NCBI GenBank assembly: GCA_023458595.1
Contig: JAEWYT010000089.1
Span: 3,564-67,563 of the forward strand
Source: Pseudomonadota bacterium
GTDB lineage: Bacteria; Pseudomonadota; Alphaproteobacteria; Rhizobiales; Tepidamorphaceae
Direction of reading: 5' to 3'
DNA: 64,000 nucleotides
The notes beneath the pieces are model-generated. The model saw nothing but the letters and a program-made list of their open reading frames with translations, did not search any database and was not told the DNA's origin. The position numbers were made by a program, and so were the translations under genes. Shown here piece by piece: positions 1 through 8,759 of the stretch. Each line of letters opens with the position of its first letter. Position 1 is the stretch's first letter.

Positions 1-846
1 AAGGGCATCATGATCCAGAACGCCAACGATGCCTGCATCGTCATCGCCGAGGGCATGGCCGGCAACGAGCAGGCCTTCGCCGTCCTGATGAACGACCGCG
101 CCCGCGAGCTCGGCCTCTCCAGCAGCCGCTTCGTCAACTCCACCGGCCTGCCGGAGCCCGAGGGGCCCGGCGACAGGATGTCGATGCGCGACCTGGTGAC
201 GCTCGCCCGCCATGTCATCACCGAGCATCCCGACCTGTACGGGTACTTCAGGGAGCCGGAGTTCACCTGGAACAACATCCGCCAGCTCAACAAGAACCCC
301 CTGATCGGCTCCACGGTCGGCGTCGACGGCCTGTTCACCGGCTACGACGAAAAGGACGGCTACGGCATGATCGCCTCGGCCGAGCAGGAGGGCCAGCGCA
401 TCATCGCCGCGGTCAACGGCCTGAAGTCGAACAACGAGCGCCTGAACGAGGTGCAGAAGCTGCTCGCCTGGGGCTTCCGTTCCTTCGAGAAGGTGACGCT
501 GTTCCAGGCCGGCGAGCCGGTCGGCGAGGTCGGCGTCTTCGGCGGGACGGACGGCTGGGTGCCGCTCGCCGGCCACGAGCCGATCCAGATCCTGATCCCC
601 AAGGGCGCCAAGTCGAAGCTGCGCGCGCGGATCGTCTACCAGGGCCCGCTGCGGGCGCCGGTCGAGGAGGGCCAGCGGGTCGGCGAGCTCGAGGTGTCGA
701 ACGACCAGGAGGTCGTCAGCCGCGTGCCGCTCTACGCCACGCGCTCGATCGACATCGGCCCGCTCTACAGCCGGGCGCTCGACGCGGCCTACGAGCTGAT
801 GGTCGGCCTCGTCCACAGCGGCGTCGAAATGGCGACGAAGAACTAG
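1..846 (+). CDS. D-alanyl-D-alanine carboxypeptidase (PBP5/6-like), 3' part
   Basis: This is the C-terminal 281 residues of a penicillin-binding-protein-5-type D,D-carboxypeptidase, a periplasmic enzyme that trims pentapeptide stems of peptidoglycan. The gene enters from the left edge already in frame, so the signal peptide and the SxxK catalytic motif lie outside the window. The peptidase S11 fold is recognisable up to about residue 140, followed by a beta-rich PBP5_C domain and an amphipathic C-terminal end that could anchor it to the inner membrane. Two active-site motifs look altered: the usual SxN reads Asn-Ala-Asn (codons at 19-27) and the usual KTG reads Phe-Thr-Gly (334-342). The family assignment is firm; whether it retains carboxypeptidase activity is uncertain. 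tmk follows after 9 bases. Confidence 0.9.
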   Translation, partial: KGIMIQNANDACIVIAEGMAGNEQAFAVLMNDRARELGLSSSRFVNSTGLPEPEGPGDRMSMRDLVTLARHVITEHPDLYGYFREPEFTWNNIRQLNKNPLIGSTVGVDGLFTGYDEKDGYGMIASAEQEGQRIIAAVNGLKSNNERLNEVQKLLAWGFRSFEKVTLFQAGEPVGEVGVFGGTDGWVPLAGHEPIQILIPKGAKSKLRARIVYQGPLRAPVEEGQRVGELEVSNDQEVVSRVPLYATRSIDIGPLYSRALDAAYELMVGLVHSGVEMATKN

Positions 847-855
847 GCGAGGCAC

Positions 856-1536
856 ATGGGGCCGTCACCGGGCAAGTTCATCTCCTTCGAAGGCGGTGAG
901 GGCACCGGCAAGTCGACGCAGATCAGGCGGCTCGCCGCGCGGCTGCGCGCGCTCGGCATGGACGTGGTCGAGACCCGCGAGCCGGGCGGCACCAAGGGCG
1001 CCGAGATCGTCCGCCGCACCATCCTGTCGGGCCGTGTGCAGCCGCTCGGCCCCTTCGCCGAGGCGCTGCTGATGAATGCCGCCCGCGACGATCATCTGAA
1101 CGAGGTCGTCCGCCCGGCCCTGCAAGCCGGCAAATGGGTGCTGTGCGACCGTTTCGCCGACTCGACCCGCGCCTATCAGGGCGCGCTGGGGGGCGTCGAC
1201 AGCAGCTTGCTGACGGCTTTCGAGAACACGATCATCGGCAAGGACTGGCCCGACCTGACCCTGATCCTCGACCTCGACCCCAGGATCGGGCTCGAGCGCG
1301 CCCGCGCCGTGACGCGCGCCGAAGGCGGCCACGCGACGGGCGACCGCTTCGAGGATGCCGAGATCGACAGCCATCGCCGCCTCCGCGGCGCGTTCCTGGC
1401 GATCGCCCGCGCCGAGCCGAAGCGCTGCATCGTCATCGACGCCTCCAGGTCGATAGAGGAGGTGGACACCGATATCTGGAACGCGGTCCGCGAGCGGCTG
1501 CTGCTGCCCGGTCCCGCCGCCAAGGCGGCTTCCTGA
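856..1536 (+). CDS. tmk: Thymidylate kinase
   Basis: The 226-residue protein phosphorylates dTMP to dTDP with ATP in dTTP synthesis. It has the P-loop GGEGTGKST at about residues 13-21, the TREPGGT substrate loop, the DRF motif near residue 99 with the following S-T-R-A-Y-Q-G segment, and an arginine-containing lid near residues 150-165. Length is normal for bacterial Tmk. It sits 9 bases after the carboxypeptidase gene and 3 bases before holB, as in many alphaproteobacteria, so the set is probably one transcript. Confidence 0.97.
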   Translation: MGPSPGKFISFEGGEGTGKSTQIRRLAARLRALGMDVVETREPGGTKGAEIVRRTILSGRVQPLGPFAEALLMNAARDDHLNEVVRPALQAGKWVLCDRFADSTRAYQGALGGVDSSLLTAFENTIIGKDWPDLTLILDLDPRIGLERARAVTRAEGGHATGDRFEDAEIDSHRRLRGAFLAIARAEPKRCIVIDASRSIEEVDTDIWNAVRERLLLPGPAAKAAS

Positions 1537-1539
1537 GCG

Positions 1540-2601
1540 ATGTCCCGGGCGATCCCTCCGGACTTCTCCGTCGAGCCTCCGGATACCGCTACCGCGCTGA
1601 TCGGGCACGAGGAGGCGGAAGCCGCGCTGCTGGCCGCCTGCAGGGCCGGCCGCCTGCACCACGCCTGGCTGATCGACGGCCCCGAGGGCATCGGCAAGGC
1701 GACGCTCGCCTACCGCTTCGCCCGCTTCCTGCTCGGCCATACCGATCTGCACGCCGAATCCGTCCAGGCCGCGCGCGACCTCTCCGTTTCCGCCGACAGC
1801 CCCGTGGCCCGGCAGATCCGGGCGAAGTCCCATCCCGACCTGATCGTCCTCGAGCGTCCCCGCGACGCGGAGGGCAGGGCGACGGCGACGGTCATATCGG
1901 TCGACGCCGTGCGCAAGGTCGCCCGCTTCCTGTCGACGACGTCCGCGACCGGCGGATGGCGCGTGGTGATCGTCGACAGCGCCGACGACTTCAACCGCTC
2001 CTCGGCGAACGCGCTTTTGAAGATGCTCGAGGAACCGCCGCAGAAGGCGGTCTTCCTGCTCCTGTCGAGTTCGCCGGGCCGCCTGCTGCCGACGATCCGC
2101 TCCCGCTGCCGGCGGCTGGCGCTGAAGCCGCTCGACACGGGCACGATCGTCGAGGCGCTGCGGGTTGCCGGGGTAGGGGACGACGAGGACGCCCGCGAGA
2201 CCGCCGCGGCCCTTTCCGGCGGCAGTCTCGGCAAGGCGATGGGGCTCGCCTCCGAGGAGGCGGTCGAGACCATCCATGCGGTCCACAGGCTGCTCGCCGA
2301 CATGCCGCGCCACGATGCCGTTTCCGCCCAGAGGCTCGCAGAGGGCCTCGGCCGGCGCGGCGTGGAGGAGCGCTACCGCATGGCGACGTCGCTGATCGTC
2401 GACTGGATCGCGGCCCGGATGCGCGAGGAGGCCCGTTCGGGGGCCGATCCCCGCGTTCTTGCGCCCTGGGCGGAGGTATGGGAAAAGGTCACGCGCGCGT
2501 TTGGCGAGGCCGAAAGGCTCAATCTCGACCGCACGCTGACCCTTCTTTCGGTGTTCCGGATCGTATCCGCCGCGGCTTCCCACGACGTGGCTCGCGTCTG
2601 A
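1540..2601 (+). CDS. holB: DNA polymerase III delta' subunit
   Basis: This 353-residue AAA+ protein is the delta' subunit of the clamp-loader complex that places the beta sliding clamp on DNA. The N-terminal segment contains a P-loop-like GPEGIGKAT at about residues 46-54, and the sensor-like motif SSANALLKMLEEPP near residues 154-167 is typical of DnaX/HolB proteins. The cysteine cluster that forms the zinc module in E. coli delta' is absent from the region leading to the S-H-P-D-L segment, which is common in alphaproteobacterial homologues as I recall. The gene starts 3 bases after tmk and precedes metG by 52 bases. Confidence 0.95.
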   Translation: MSRAIPPDFSVEPPDTATALIGHEEAEAALLAACRAGRLHHAWLIDGPEGIGKATLAYRFARFLLGHTDLHAESVQAARDLSVSADSPVARQIRAKSHPDLIVLERPRDAEGRATATVISVDAVRKVARFLSTTSATGGWRVVIVDSADDFNRSSANALLKMLEEPPQKAVFLLLSSSPGRLLPTIRSRCRRLALKPLDTGTIVEALRVAGVGDDEDARETAAALSGGSLGKAMGLASEEAVETIHAVHRLLADMPRHDAVSAQRLAEGLGRRGVEERYRMATSLIVDWIAARMREEARSGADPRVLAPWAEVWEKVTRAFGEAERLNLDRTLTLLSVFRIVSAAASHDVARV

Positions 2602-2653
2602 GAAGACGCTGCGGAAACGGACGGCGCGCCGATTTTCGTCCGCAGGACAAGCC

Positions 2654-4210
2654 ATGACGTCGAAGTTCTACATCACGACCGCGATTTCCTATCCGAACGG
2701 CGCCCCCCATATCGGCCATGCCTACGAGGCGATGGCGACGGATGCGATCGCGCGGTTCATGCGGCTCGACGGCCGCGACGTCTATTTCCTGACCGGCGTG
2801 GACGAGCACGGCATGAAGATGGCGCAGACGGCGGCGAAGGAGGGGATCACCCCCCGCGAGCTCGCCGACCGCAACACGCCGCTGTTCCAGAGGATGGTCG
2901 AGCGGCTCGAGTGCTCGAACGACGACTTCATCCGCACGACCGAGCCGCGGCACCACACGTCCTCGCAGGCCATCTGGGAACGCATGGCCGAGGCCGGCGA
3001 TATCTATCTCGGCACCTACTCGGGCTGGTACTCGGTCCGTGACGAGGCCTATTACGCCGAATCCGAGACGACGGTCCGCGAGGACGGCATCCGTATCGGC
3101 CCCAACGGCACGCCCGTCGAGTGGACCGAGGAGAACAGCTACTTCTTCCGCCTGTCGGCCTTCCAGGACCGGCTGCTGAAGCTCTACGAGGACCACCCCG
3201 ACTTCATCATGCCGCGCGAGCGCTACAACGAGGTCGTGAGCTTCGTGAAGGGCGGCCTGCAGGACCTGTCCGTGTCGCGGACGACCTTCGACTGGGGCGT
3301 CAAGGTTCCCGGCGACGACAAGCACGTCATGTACGTGTGGGTCGACGCGCTGACGAACTACATCACCGGCGTCGGCTATCCCGATACCGAAGGCGAGATG
3401 TTCAGGAAGTGGTGGCCGGCCGACATCCACGTGATCGGCAAGGACATCGTGCGCTTCCACGCCGTCTACTGGCCGGCGTTCCTGATCTCCGCCGGCGTCG
3501 AGCCGCCCAAGCGCGTCTTCGCGCACGGCTTCCTGTTCAACCGCGGCGAGAAGATGTCGAAGTCGGTCGGCAACGTCGTCGATCCCTTCGCCATGATCGA
3601 CCACTACGGCGTCGACCAGGTGCGCTACTTCTTCATGCGCGAGGTGCCGTTCGGCCAGGACGGCAACTACAGCCACGAGGCGATCGTCCAGCGCATCAAC
3701 GCCGATCTCGCCAACGATCTCGGCAACCTCGCCCAGCGCTCGCTGTCGATGGTCGCCAAGCACTGCGAGGGGAGGCTGCCGGCGCCCGGCGCCCTCTCGG
3801 CGGACGATACCGCCTTGCTGAACGCGTGCGACGCCCTGATCGGCAAGGCGCGCACCGTGATGGCCGACCAGCAGCTCCACCTGGTGCTCGCCGACATCTG
3901 GTCGGTGGTGGCGGACGCCAACCGCTATTTCGCGGCACAGGAGCCCTGGGCCCTGCGGAAGACCGATCCGGAACGCTTCGCGACCGTGCTCTACGTCACG
4001 GCCGAGGCCCTGCGCCAGATCGGCATCCTGACCCAGCCCTTCGTGCCGGCGTCGGCCGCGGCCCTGCTCGACCTCGTCGGCGTGCCGGCGGACAGGCGGA
4101 CATTCGCCGCGCTCGGGCCGGCCGGCCGGCTCGCCGCGGGAACCGCCCTGCCCGAGCCGAAGCCGGTGTTCCCGCGCTATGTCGAGGCGGAAACGGGGGA
4201 GGGCGACTGA
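2654..4210 (+). CDS. metG: Methionyl-tRNA synthetase
   Basis: The 518-residue class I synthetase charges tRNA-Met for initiation and elongation. The HIGH signature is in PHIGHAY near residues 19-25 and the KMSKS loop is in EKMSKSVGN near residues 297-305. The connective peptide region has no zinc-binding cysteine knuckles, so this is the short zinc-free MetRS type, and there is no C-terminal tRNA-binding EMAP domain. The ATG at 2654 begins directly with the MTSKFYITTAISYPNG-type N-terminus expected for the family. The last codons overlap the ribosome-binding site of tatD. Confidence 0.97.
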   Translation: MTSKFYITTAISYPNGAPHIGHAYEAMATDAIARFMRLDGRDVYFLTGVDEHGMKMAQTAAKEGITPRELADRNTPLFQRMVERLECSNDDFIRTTEPRHHTSSQAIWERMAEAGDIYLGTYSGWYSVRDEAYYAESETTVREDGIRIGPNGTPVEWTEENSYFFRLSAFQDRLLKLYEDHPDFIMPRERYNEVVSFVKGGLQDLSVSRTTFDWGVKVPGDDKHVMYVWVDALTNYITGVGYPDTEGEMFRKWWPADIHVIGKDIVRFHAVYWPAFLISAGVEPPKRVFAHGFLFNRGEKMSKSVGNVVDPFAMIDHYGVDQVRYFFMREVPFGQDGNYSHEAIVQRINADLANDLGNLAQRSLSMVAKHCEGRLPAPGALSADDTALLNACDALIGKARTVMADQQLHLVLADIWSVVADANRYFAAQEPWALRKTDPERFATVLYVTAEALRQIGILTQPFVPASAAALLDLVGVPADRRTFAALGPAGRLAAGTALPEPKPVFPRYVEAETGEGD

Positions 4211-4214
4211 CGGG

Positions 4215-5060
4215 ATGTCGCCCGAAGCAATGCCGCCCGGAGCAACGCCGACCGGGGCGATGGTCGTCGACAGCCATTGCCATCTCGACTTCCCGGACTT
4301 CGCCGAGGAGCTCGACGACGTCGTGGCGCGCGCCCGCGCCGCCGGCGTCGGCCGTATGGTGACGATCAACACGCGCTTGCGGCAGTTCGACCGGGTGCGG
4401 GCGATCGCCGAAGCCTACGACGACGTCTTCTGCTCTGTCGGCACCCATCCGCACAACGCGGCGGAGGAGCCCGACGTGCCGGCGGAGGACTACATCGCCG
4501 CCGCCGCGCATCCCAAGGTGGTGGCGATCGGCGAGGCGGGGCTCGACTATTTCTACGACAAGGCGCCGCGCGACCTGCAGGCCAAGAGCTTCCGCACGCA
4601 GATCGACGCCGCCCGCCGCACCGGGCTGCCGCTCGTCATCCATACCCGCGACGCCGAGGCCGACACCGAGGCGATCCTGCGCGACGAGATGGCGAAGGGC
4701 CGCTTCGACGCGATCCTGCACTGTTTCAGCTCGAAGGCGGAGCTCGCCAGGGCCGGCATCGAGCTCGGCCTCTACGTGTCCTTCTCCGGCATCCTGACCT
4801 TCAACCGTTCCGAGGACATCCGCGCCGTCGCGGCGTCCCTGCCGGCCGAGCGCCTGCTCGTCGAGACCGACGCGCCCTATCTCGCCCCGCCGCCCTATCG
4901 GGGCAAGCGCAACGAACCGGCCTATGTGGTTGAAACCGCGAAGGTTCTGGCCGCGACGCGCGGCGTGTCCTACGAGGAGATCGCCGCCCGGACGACCGAG
5001 AATTTCTTCCGCCTTTTCAAGAAGATACCGGCGCCCACCGGCGTGACGGCCGCGAAATGA
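4215..5060 (+). CDS. tatD: TatD family metal-dependent DNase
   Basis: This 281-residue TIM-barrel hydrolase carries the TatD metal ligands: DSHCHLDF near residues 19-26, GEAGLDYFYD with its glutamate near residue 108, an H-T-R-D segment, an H-C-F segment and the terminal VETDAPYLAP. Such proteins are Mg-dependent 3'-5' exonucleases or deacylase-like enzymes in the cytoplasm. I chose ATG 4215 because a strong GGGGAGGG lies about 10 bases upstream, inside the end of metG. The first 15 residues are a low-complexity Met/Pro/Ala stretch, so ATG 4260 (starting MVVDSHCH) is a serious alternative. The end overlaps the next gene by 4 bases (ATGA). Confidence 0.93.
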   Translation: MSPEAMPPGATPTGAMVVDSHCHLDFPDFAEELDDVVARARAAGVGRMVTINTRLRQFDRVRAIAEAYDDVFCSVGTHPHNAAEEPDVPAEDYIAAAAHPKVVAIGEAGLDYFYDKAPRDLQAKSFRTQIDAARRTGLPLVIHTRDAEADTEAILRDEMAKGRFDAILHCFSSKAELARAGIELGLYVSFSGILTFNRSEDIRAVAASLPAERLLVETDAPYLAPPPYRGKRNEPAYVVETAKVLAATRGVSYEEIAARTTENFFRLFKKIPAPTGVTAAK

Positions 5061-5869
5061 CGAATGTCGTCACGATCCTGGGCTGCGGATCGTCGGGCGG
5101 CGTGCCGCGTCCTGCGACCGGCTGGGGCGCCTGCGATCCCGAGAATCCGAGGAACCGCCGCCGCCGCTGCTCGATCCTGGTCGAGAAGACCGGTCCGGCC
5201 GGAAAGACCACGGTCCTCGTGGACACGTCGCCGGACTTGCGCGACCAGCTCATCGGCGCGGGCGTCACCTGGATAGACGGCGTGCTGTACACGCACGACC
5301 ACGCCGACCATACCCACGGCATCGACGACCTGCGCCCGATCGTCATCCACAACCGCCGCCACGTCTCCGTCCATATGGAGCCGGGAACCGGGGAACGGCT
5401 GAAGGAGCGCTTTTCCTACTGCTTCGATTCCGCGCCCGGCAGCCCCTATCCGCCGATCCTGGACGCCCACGACATCCTGCCGCCGACGCCGGTGGTCGTG
5501 GACGGGCAGGGGGGTCCCGTCGTCGCCGAGCCGTTCCCGGTCATCCACGGGCCGATCGTCGCCCTCGGCTTCCGCTTCGGCGGCCTCGCCTACACGCCGG
5601 ACGTCAGCGATATCCCCGAGGAAAGCGTCGAATTCCTGCAGGATCTCGACGTCTGGATCGTCGATGCGCTGCGAAACGCGCCGCATATCAGCCATTTCGC
5701 CGTCGACGACGCGCTGCGATGGATCGACCGGGTGAAGCCGCGCCGGGCGATCCTGACGAACATGCACGTCGACCTGGACTACGAGGCGCTGAAGCGCCGC
5801 CTGCCGGAGACCATCGAGCCCGCGTATGACGGCATGCGGATCGGGTACGTCGAGGAATCCCTGGACTGA
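5057..5869 (+). CDS. MBL-fold metallo-hydrolase, PhnP-like
   Basis: The 270-residue protein has a metallo-beta-lactamase fold. The zinc motif HxHxDH is at residues 80-85, a further histidine follows at about 150, and an N-terminal GCGSSGGVPRP segment is typical of the PhnP-like branch. Characterised PhnP hydrolyses cyclic ribose phosphates in the C-P lyase pathway, but no phn genes are nearby; in alphaproteobacteria this branch commonly follows metG-tatD, so the substrate is unknown here. It is translationally coupled to tatD through an ATGA overlap and converges on the next gene with only 4 bases between stop codons. Confidence 0.88.
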   Translation: MTNVVTILGCGSSGGVPRPATGWGACDPENPRNRRRRCSILVEKTGPAGKTTVLVDTSPDLRDQLIGAGVTWIDGVLYTHDHADHTHGIDDLRPIVIHNRRHVSVHMEPGTGERLKERFSYCFDSAPGSPYPPILDAHDILPPTPVVVDGQGGPVVAEPFPVIHGPIVALGFRFGGLAYTPDVSDIPEESVEFLQDLDVWIVDALRNAPHISHFAVDDALRWIDRVKPRRAILTNMHVDLDYEALKRRLPETIEPAYDGMRIGYVEESLD

Positions 5870-5873
5870 CGGG

Positions 5874-7418
5874 TCAGGCCGCGTCCGGGACGACGAAGCG
5901 GTTCCGGCCGTCCTTCTTGGCGCGATAGAGGGCGCTGTCGGCCTCGCGGATCACCTCTTCCGTCGTCGCGCCGTTGCCGAGCCAGAAGGCGATGCCGACG
6001 CTGCCGCTGATCGTGACCTGCGTTCCGTCGGCGAGCCTGATCGGGCGGGCGAGGTGCTTCAGCATCCTTTCGGCGGCCTTCGCGGCGATGTCCCTGCGCC
6101 GCGCGCCGTCGAGGGCGACGCCGGCGAGGAACTCGTCGCCGCCGGTCCGCCCGAGGAACAGGCCGTCGCCGAGCCCCGACTTCAGGCGCCTGGCCGCTTC
6201 CGCCAGCACGAAATCGCCGACCGCGTGGCCGTAGGTGTCGTTGATCGGCTTGAAGCCGTCGAGATCGATCGCCATCACCGCGAACGGCCTGGCGTCGGCC
6301 AGCAGCGCGCCCATGCGGTTCTCGATGTAGCGGCGGTTGCCGAGCCCGGTGAGCTGGTCGTGGAGCGCCTGGAACTCGAGCTTGTCCTTCATGTCGTTGA
6401 AGGCGCTCGCCAGCTCGCGCAGCTCGACCGGCCCGTCGGTGATCTCGACGCGCGGCGCCGGCTCGCCGCGCGAGGTCGCGACCGCGGCGTCGCGCAGCCG
6501 CCGGACGGCGCGCAGCACCATCCGCTCGATGACGAGCCAGGCGACGAGCCCGGACAGGGTCAGCACGGAGCCGAACAGGGCGAGGCTCGCGAACAGCTCG
6601 CGCTGGGCGGCGGCCAGCACCGCGTCGTGCGAGACGCCGACCATCACCGCGCCGCCGGTCTCGGGCAGCGCGGCGGTGCCGAAGATCCGGTGCACGCCGT
6701 CGACGTCCACGAGCGTCGGCGCGCCGGCGTCCATGGAGGCCTCGACGGGCGCGACCGCACGCGGCGTGGCCGCGCCGGCGGCGAGCAGCAGCTCGGCTCC
6801 CGACCCCATGCGGTGGAGGATCTCGCCCTGGTCGTCGACGGCCATGACGACGAGATCGGCCGGACCGGCGAGGTCTTCGTCGTAGCTCGGCATCCATTCG
6901 AGGTCGATCGCCCGGGCGACATGCCAGACGACGCCGTCGGGCGCCCGCCTGGTCAGCACGCCGAACACCTGCGGGCGACCGGAACCGGAGAGATACGGAC
7001 CGACGATCGAAAATCCCGGCTCCGCCGAGTTCCTGACGACGCCGTCGAACACGTCGCGCGACAGCGGAAACCTCGGGTCGGAGGAACAGACGGACTGGCC
7101 GTCCGGCCCGACGAGCCAGATCATCTCGTTGCGGCCGGCCGGAACCGCGCACGGACGCGCGGACGCCGCGGCGTAGTCGATCCGCACGGCCGAGGCGGCG
7201 ACGATCCCGTGGGCGGCGGAAATCGCCTGGCGGTGATGCTCGGCGACCTGGGCGGCGGCGTTCCGCGCCCAGTCGCGGGCGTCCTCGATCGCTTCGCGGC
7301 GCTGTGCGTCGATGAACTCGATGACGACGAGCGACGTCGGCACGGCCGCGAGCGCGATGATGACCGCCAGGTGCGCGCCCAGTCCGAACCGGCGCAGGAA
7401 AGGATAGTACAAACGCAT
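5874..7418 (-). CDS. Membrane-bound diguanylate cyclase (GGDEF)
   Basis: The 514-residue protein should make cyclic-di-GMP. It has an N-terminal membrane segment at about residues 12-34, a periplasmic sensor region of about 220 residues containing two cysteines roughly 20 residues apart (around 110 and 130), a second membrane segment near 255-275, a HAMP-like linker and a C-terminal GGDEF domain. The catalytic GGDEF is intact at residues 426-430. The RxxD inhibitory site expected just upstream is not present, so product feedback through that site is unlikely. ATG 7418 is chosen because a GGGTGGG lies just upstream; ATG 7448, ten codons earlier, is possible. The ligand is unknown. Confidence 0.9.
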   Translation of the reverse strand: MRLYYPFLRRFGLGAHLAVIIALAAVPTSLVVIEFIDAQRREAIEDARDWARNAAAQVAEHHRQAISAAHGIVAASAVRIDYAAASARPCAVPAGRNEMIWLVGPDGQSVCSSDPRFPLSRDVFDGVVRNSAEPGFSIVGPYLSGSGRPQVFGVLTRRAPDGVVWHVARAIDLEWMPSYDEDLAGPADLVVMAVDDQGEILHRMGSGAELLLAAGAATPRAVAPVEASMDAGAPTLVDVDGVHRIFGTAALPETGGAVMVGVSHDAVLAAAQRELFASLALFGSVLTLSGLVAWLVIERMVLRAVRRLRDAAVATSRGEPAPRVEITDGPVELRELASAFNDMKDKLEFQALHDQLTGLGNRRYIENRMGALLADARPFAVMAIDLDGFKPINDTYGHAVGDFVLAEAARRLKSGLGDGLFLGRTGGDEFLAGVALDGARRRDIAAKAAERMLKHLARPIRLADGTQVTISGSVGIAFWLGNGATTEEVIREADSALYRAKKDGRNRFVVPDAA

Positions 7419-7904
7419 CAAAACCCACCCGGAAAGGCGCGTGTCCATCGTGTCGGGAGGGCATTGTCGCCGAAGCGGGTTAACATACGGCCCGCCTGGA
7501 CGGATAAAATTGTCTCCGCCGCGGCAGCGTCGCACCGGATTGCCGCCGGATTTGAGCCGCGCGGCGCAAGCCACTGGAATATCGGATCTTTCAGAGCCGG
7601 AAGCCGCGCCGCCGCGATATAAGAATTAGTTCCATAATATATCTTATGCGACACATGTTTACGGACCCGAGAATCCGCGACGATCGTGCGGGCGTCTCCC
7701 GGACGCCGGCTCTCCGACGTTTCCGGCGGCGCATCGGCGTCCGGCGGATCGGCTTCGACCGCAGAAGGCGTCGTTGGGATTCCGCTTCGGCACGCGGCGG
7801 CGATCCGACCGTCGCTTGCGGTCAGGACGCAGTGCGCCCGCGCGCTGTTCGCCGCCTCTCTGATATGGTGCGACCGATTCCGTCGCCGATTCAGGGACCG
7901 AGCC
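7419..7904. other. Divergent intergenic region with AT-rich island
   Basis: This 486-base gap separates the divergent cyclase and mazG genes and should hold both promoters. Open frames crossing it show no recognisable family. The only marked feature is an AT-rich stretch at about 7616-7650 in otherwise GC-rich DNA, containing the palindrome listed separately. No tRNA, riboswitch or confident promoter hexamers were identified. Confidence 0.6.
7633..7648. promoter_or_regulatory. AT-rich inverted repeat, possible operator
   Basis: CATAA and TTATG arms flank a 6-base spacer, TATATC, within the AT-rich island between the cyclase gene and mazG. The symmetry suggests a binding site for a dimeric regulator or a promoter element. 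This is inference from the sequence alone. Confidence 0.35.
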
Positions 7905-8759
7905 ATGCGCGCCTCGAAGGACATCCGCACGCTGATCGACATCATGGCCGCCCTGCGCACGCCGGTGACGGGCTGTCCGTGGGACCTCGCGCAGGACTTC
8001 CCGACGATCGCGCCCTATACGATCGAGGAAGCCTACGAGGTCGCCGACGCGATCGCCCGCGGCGACCTCAAGGACCTCGAGGACGAACTGGGCGACCTCC
8101 TCCTCCAGGTCGTCTTCCATGCGCGCATGGCCGAGGAGATCGGCGCCTTCTCCTTCGGCGAAGTGGTCGAGGCGATCACCGCGAAGATGATCCGCCGTCA
8201 TCCGCACGTCTTCGCCGCGACCGAGGCGGCAACGCCGGAAGACGTCAAGCGCAACTGGGAGGACATCAAGGCGGAGGAAAAGGCGGAACGGCATGCGGAC
8301 CGGGGCGGGTCGGAACCGCAATCGATCCTGGACGACGTGCCGCTCGCCCTGCCCGCCCTTCAGCGCGCGGTGAAGCTGCAGAAGCGCGCCGCGCGCGTCG
8401 GCTTCGACTGGGACGACGCGACCCAGGTCCTCGCCAAGGTCCACGAGGAAGTCGACGAGCTGGCCGAGGCGTTGCGCGCCGGCAACGACGACGAGACGCA
8501 GGACGAGATCGGCGATCTCCTGTTCGCGGTCGCGAACCTCGCCCGCCACGCCGGCATCGATCCGGAGACGGCGCTGCGATCGACGAACGACAAGTTCCGC
8601 CGCCGCTTCTCCCATATCGAGAAGACCGCGTCCGAGCGCGGCGAAACGCTCGAATACGTCCCGCTCGAGCAGATGGAGGCCTGGTGGGTCGAGGCGAAGA
8701 CCGCCGAGAAGCCGCGCCGGATCAGCCCGGACGCAGCTCCTTCGAAAACCGTCGATTGA
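7905..8759 (+). CDS. mazG: Nucleoside triphosphate pyrophosphohydrolase
   Basis: The 284-residue protein hydrolyses NTPs to NMP and pyrophosphate and acts as a house-cleaning or alarmone-modulating enzyme. It has two MazG domains, each with the metal-binding pattern ExxE followed by ExxD: EEAYEVADAI followed by EDELGDLLLQ near residues 39-66, and HEEVDELAEAL followed by DEIGDLLFA near residues 178-206. The CPWD motif near residue 24 is typical. ATG 7905 begins at MRASKDIRTLIDIM, the family N-terminus; the frame stays open further upstream but that part looks non-coding. The 3' end overlaps hflX tail-to-tail by 38 bases. Confidence 0.95.
   Translation: MRASKDIRTLIDIMAALRTPVTGCPWDLAQDFPTIAPYTIEEAYEVADAIARGDLKDLEDELGDLLLQVVFHARMAEEIGAFSFGEVVEAITAKMIRRHPHVFAATEAATPEDVKRNWEDIKAEEKAERHADRGGSEPQSILDDVPLALPALQRAVKLQKRAARVGFDWDDATQVLAKVHEEVDELAEALRAGNDDETQDEIGDLLFAVANLARHAGIDPETALRSTNDKFRRRFSHIEKTASERGETLEYVPLEQMEAWWVEAKTAEKPRRISPDAAPSKTVD

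Noticed and set aside
865..2655. Long open frame on the minus strand opposite tmk-holB
   Set aside because: It is Arg/Gly/Ala-rich with no recognisable domain and lies antisense to two well-identified genes. In high-GC DNA such long shadow frames are expected.
5057..5869. Naming the MBL hydrolase phnP with a C-P lyase role
   Set aside because: No phn genes are nearby, and the metG-tatD context points to another, unknown substrate.
7686..7904. 73-codon N-terminal extension of mazG
   Set aside because: The added segment has no similarity to MazG and reads like translated intergenic DNA; ATG 7905 fits the family N-terminus.
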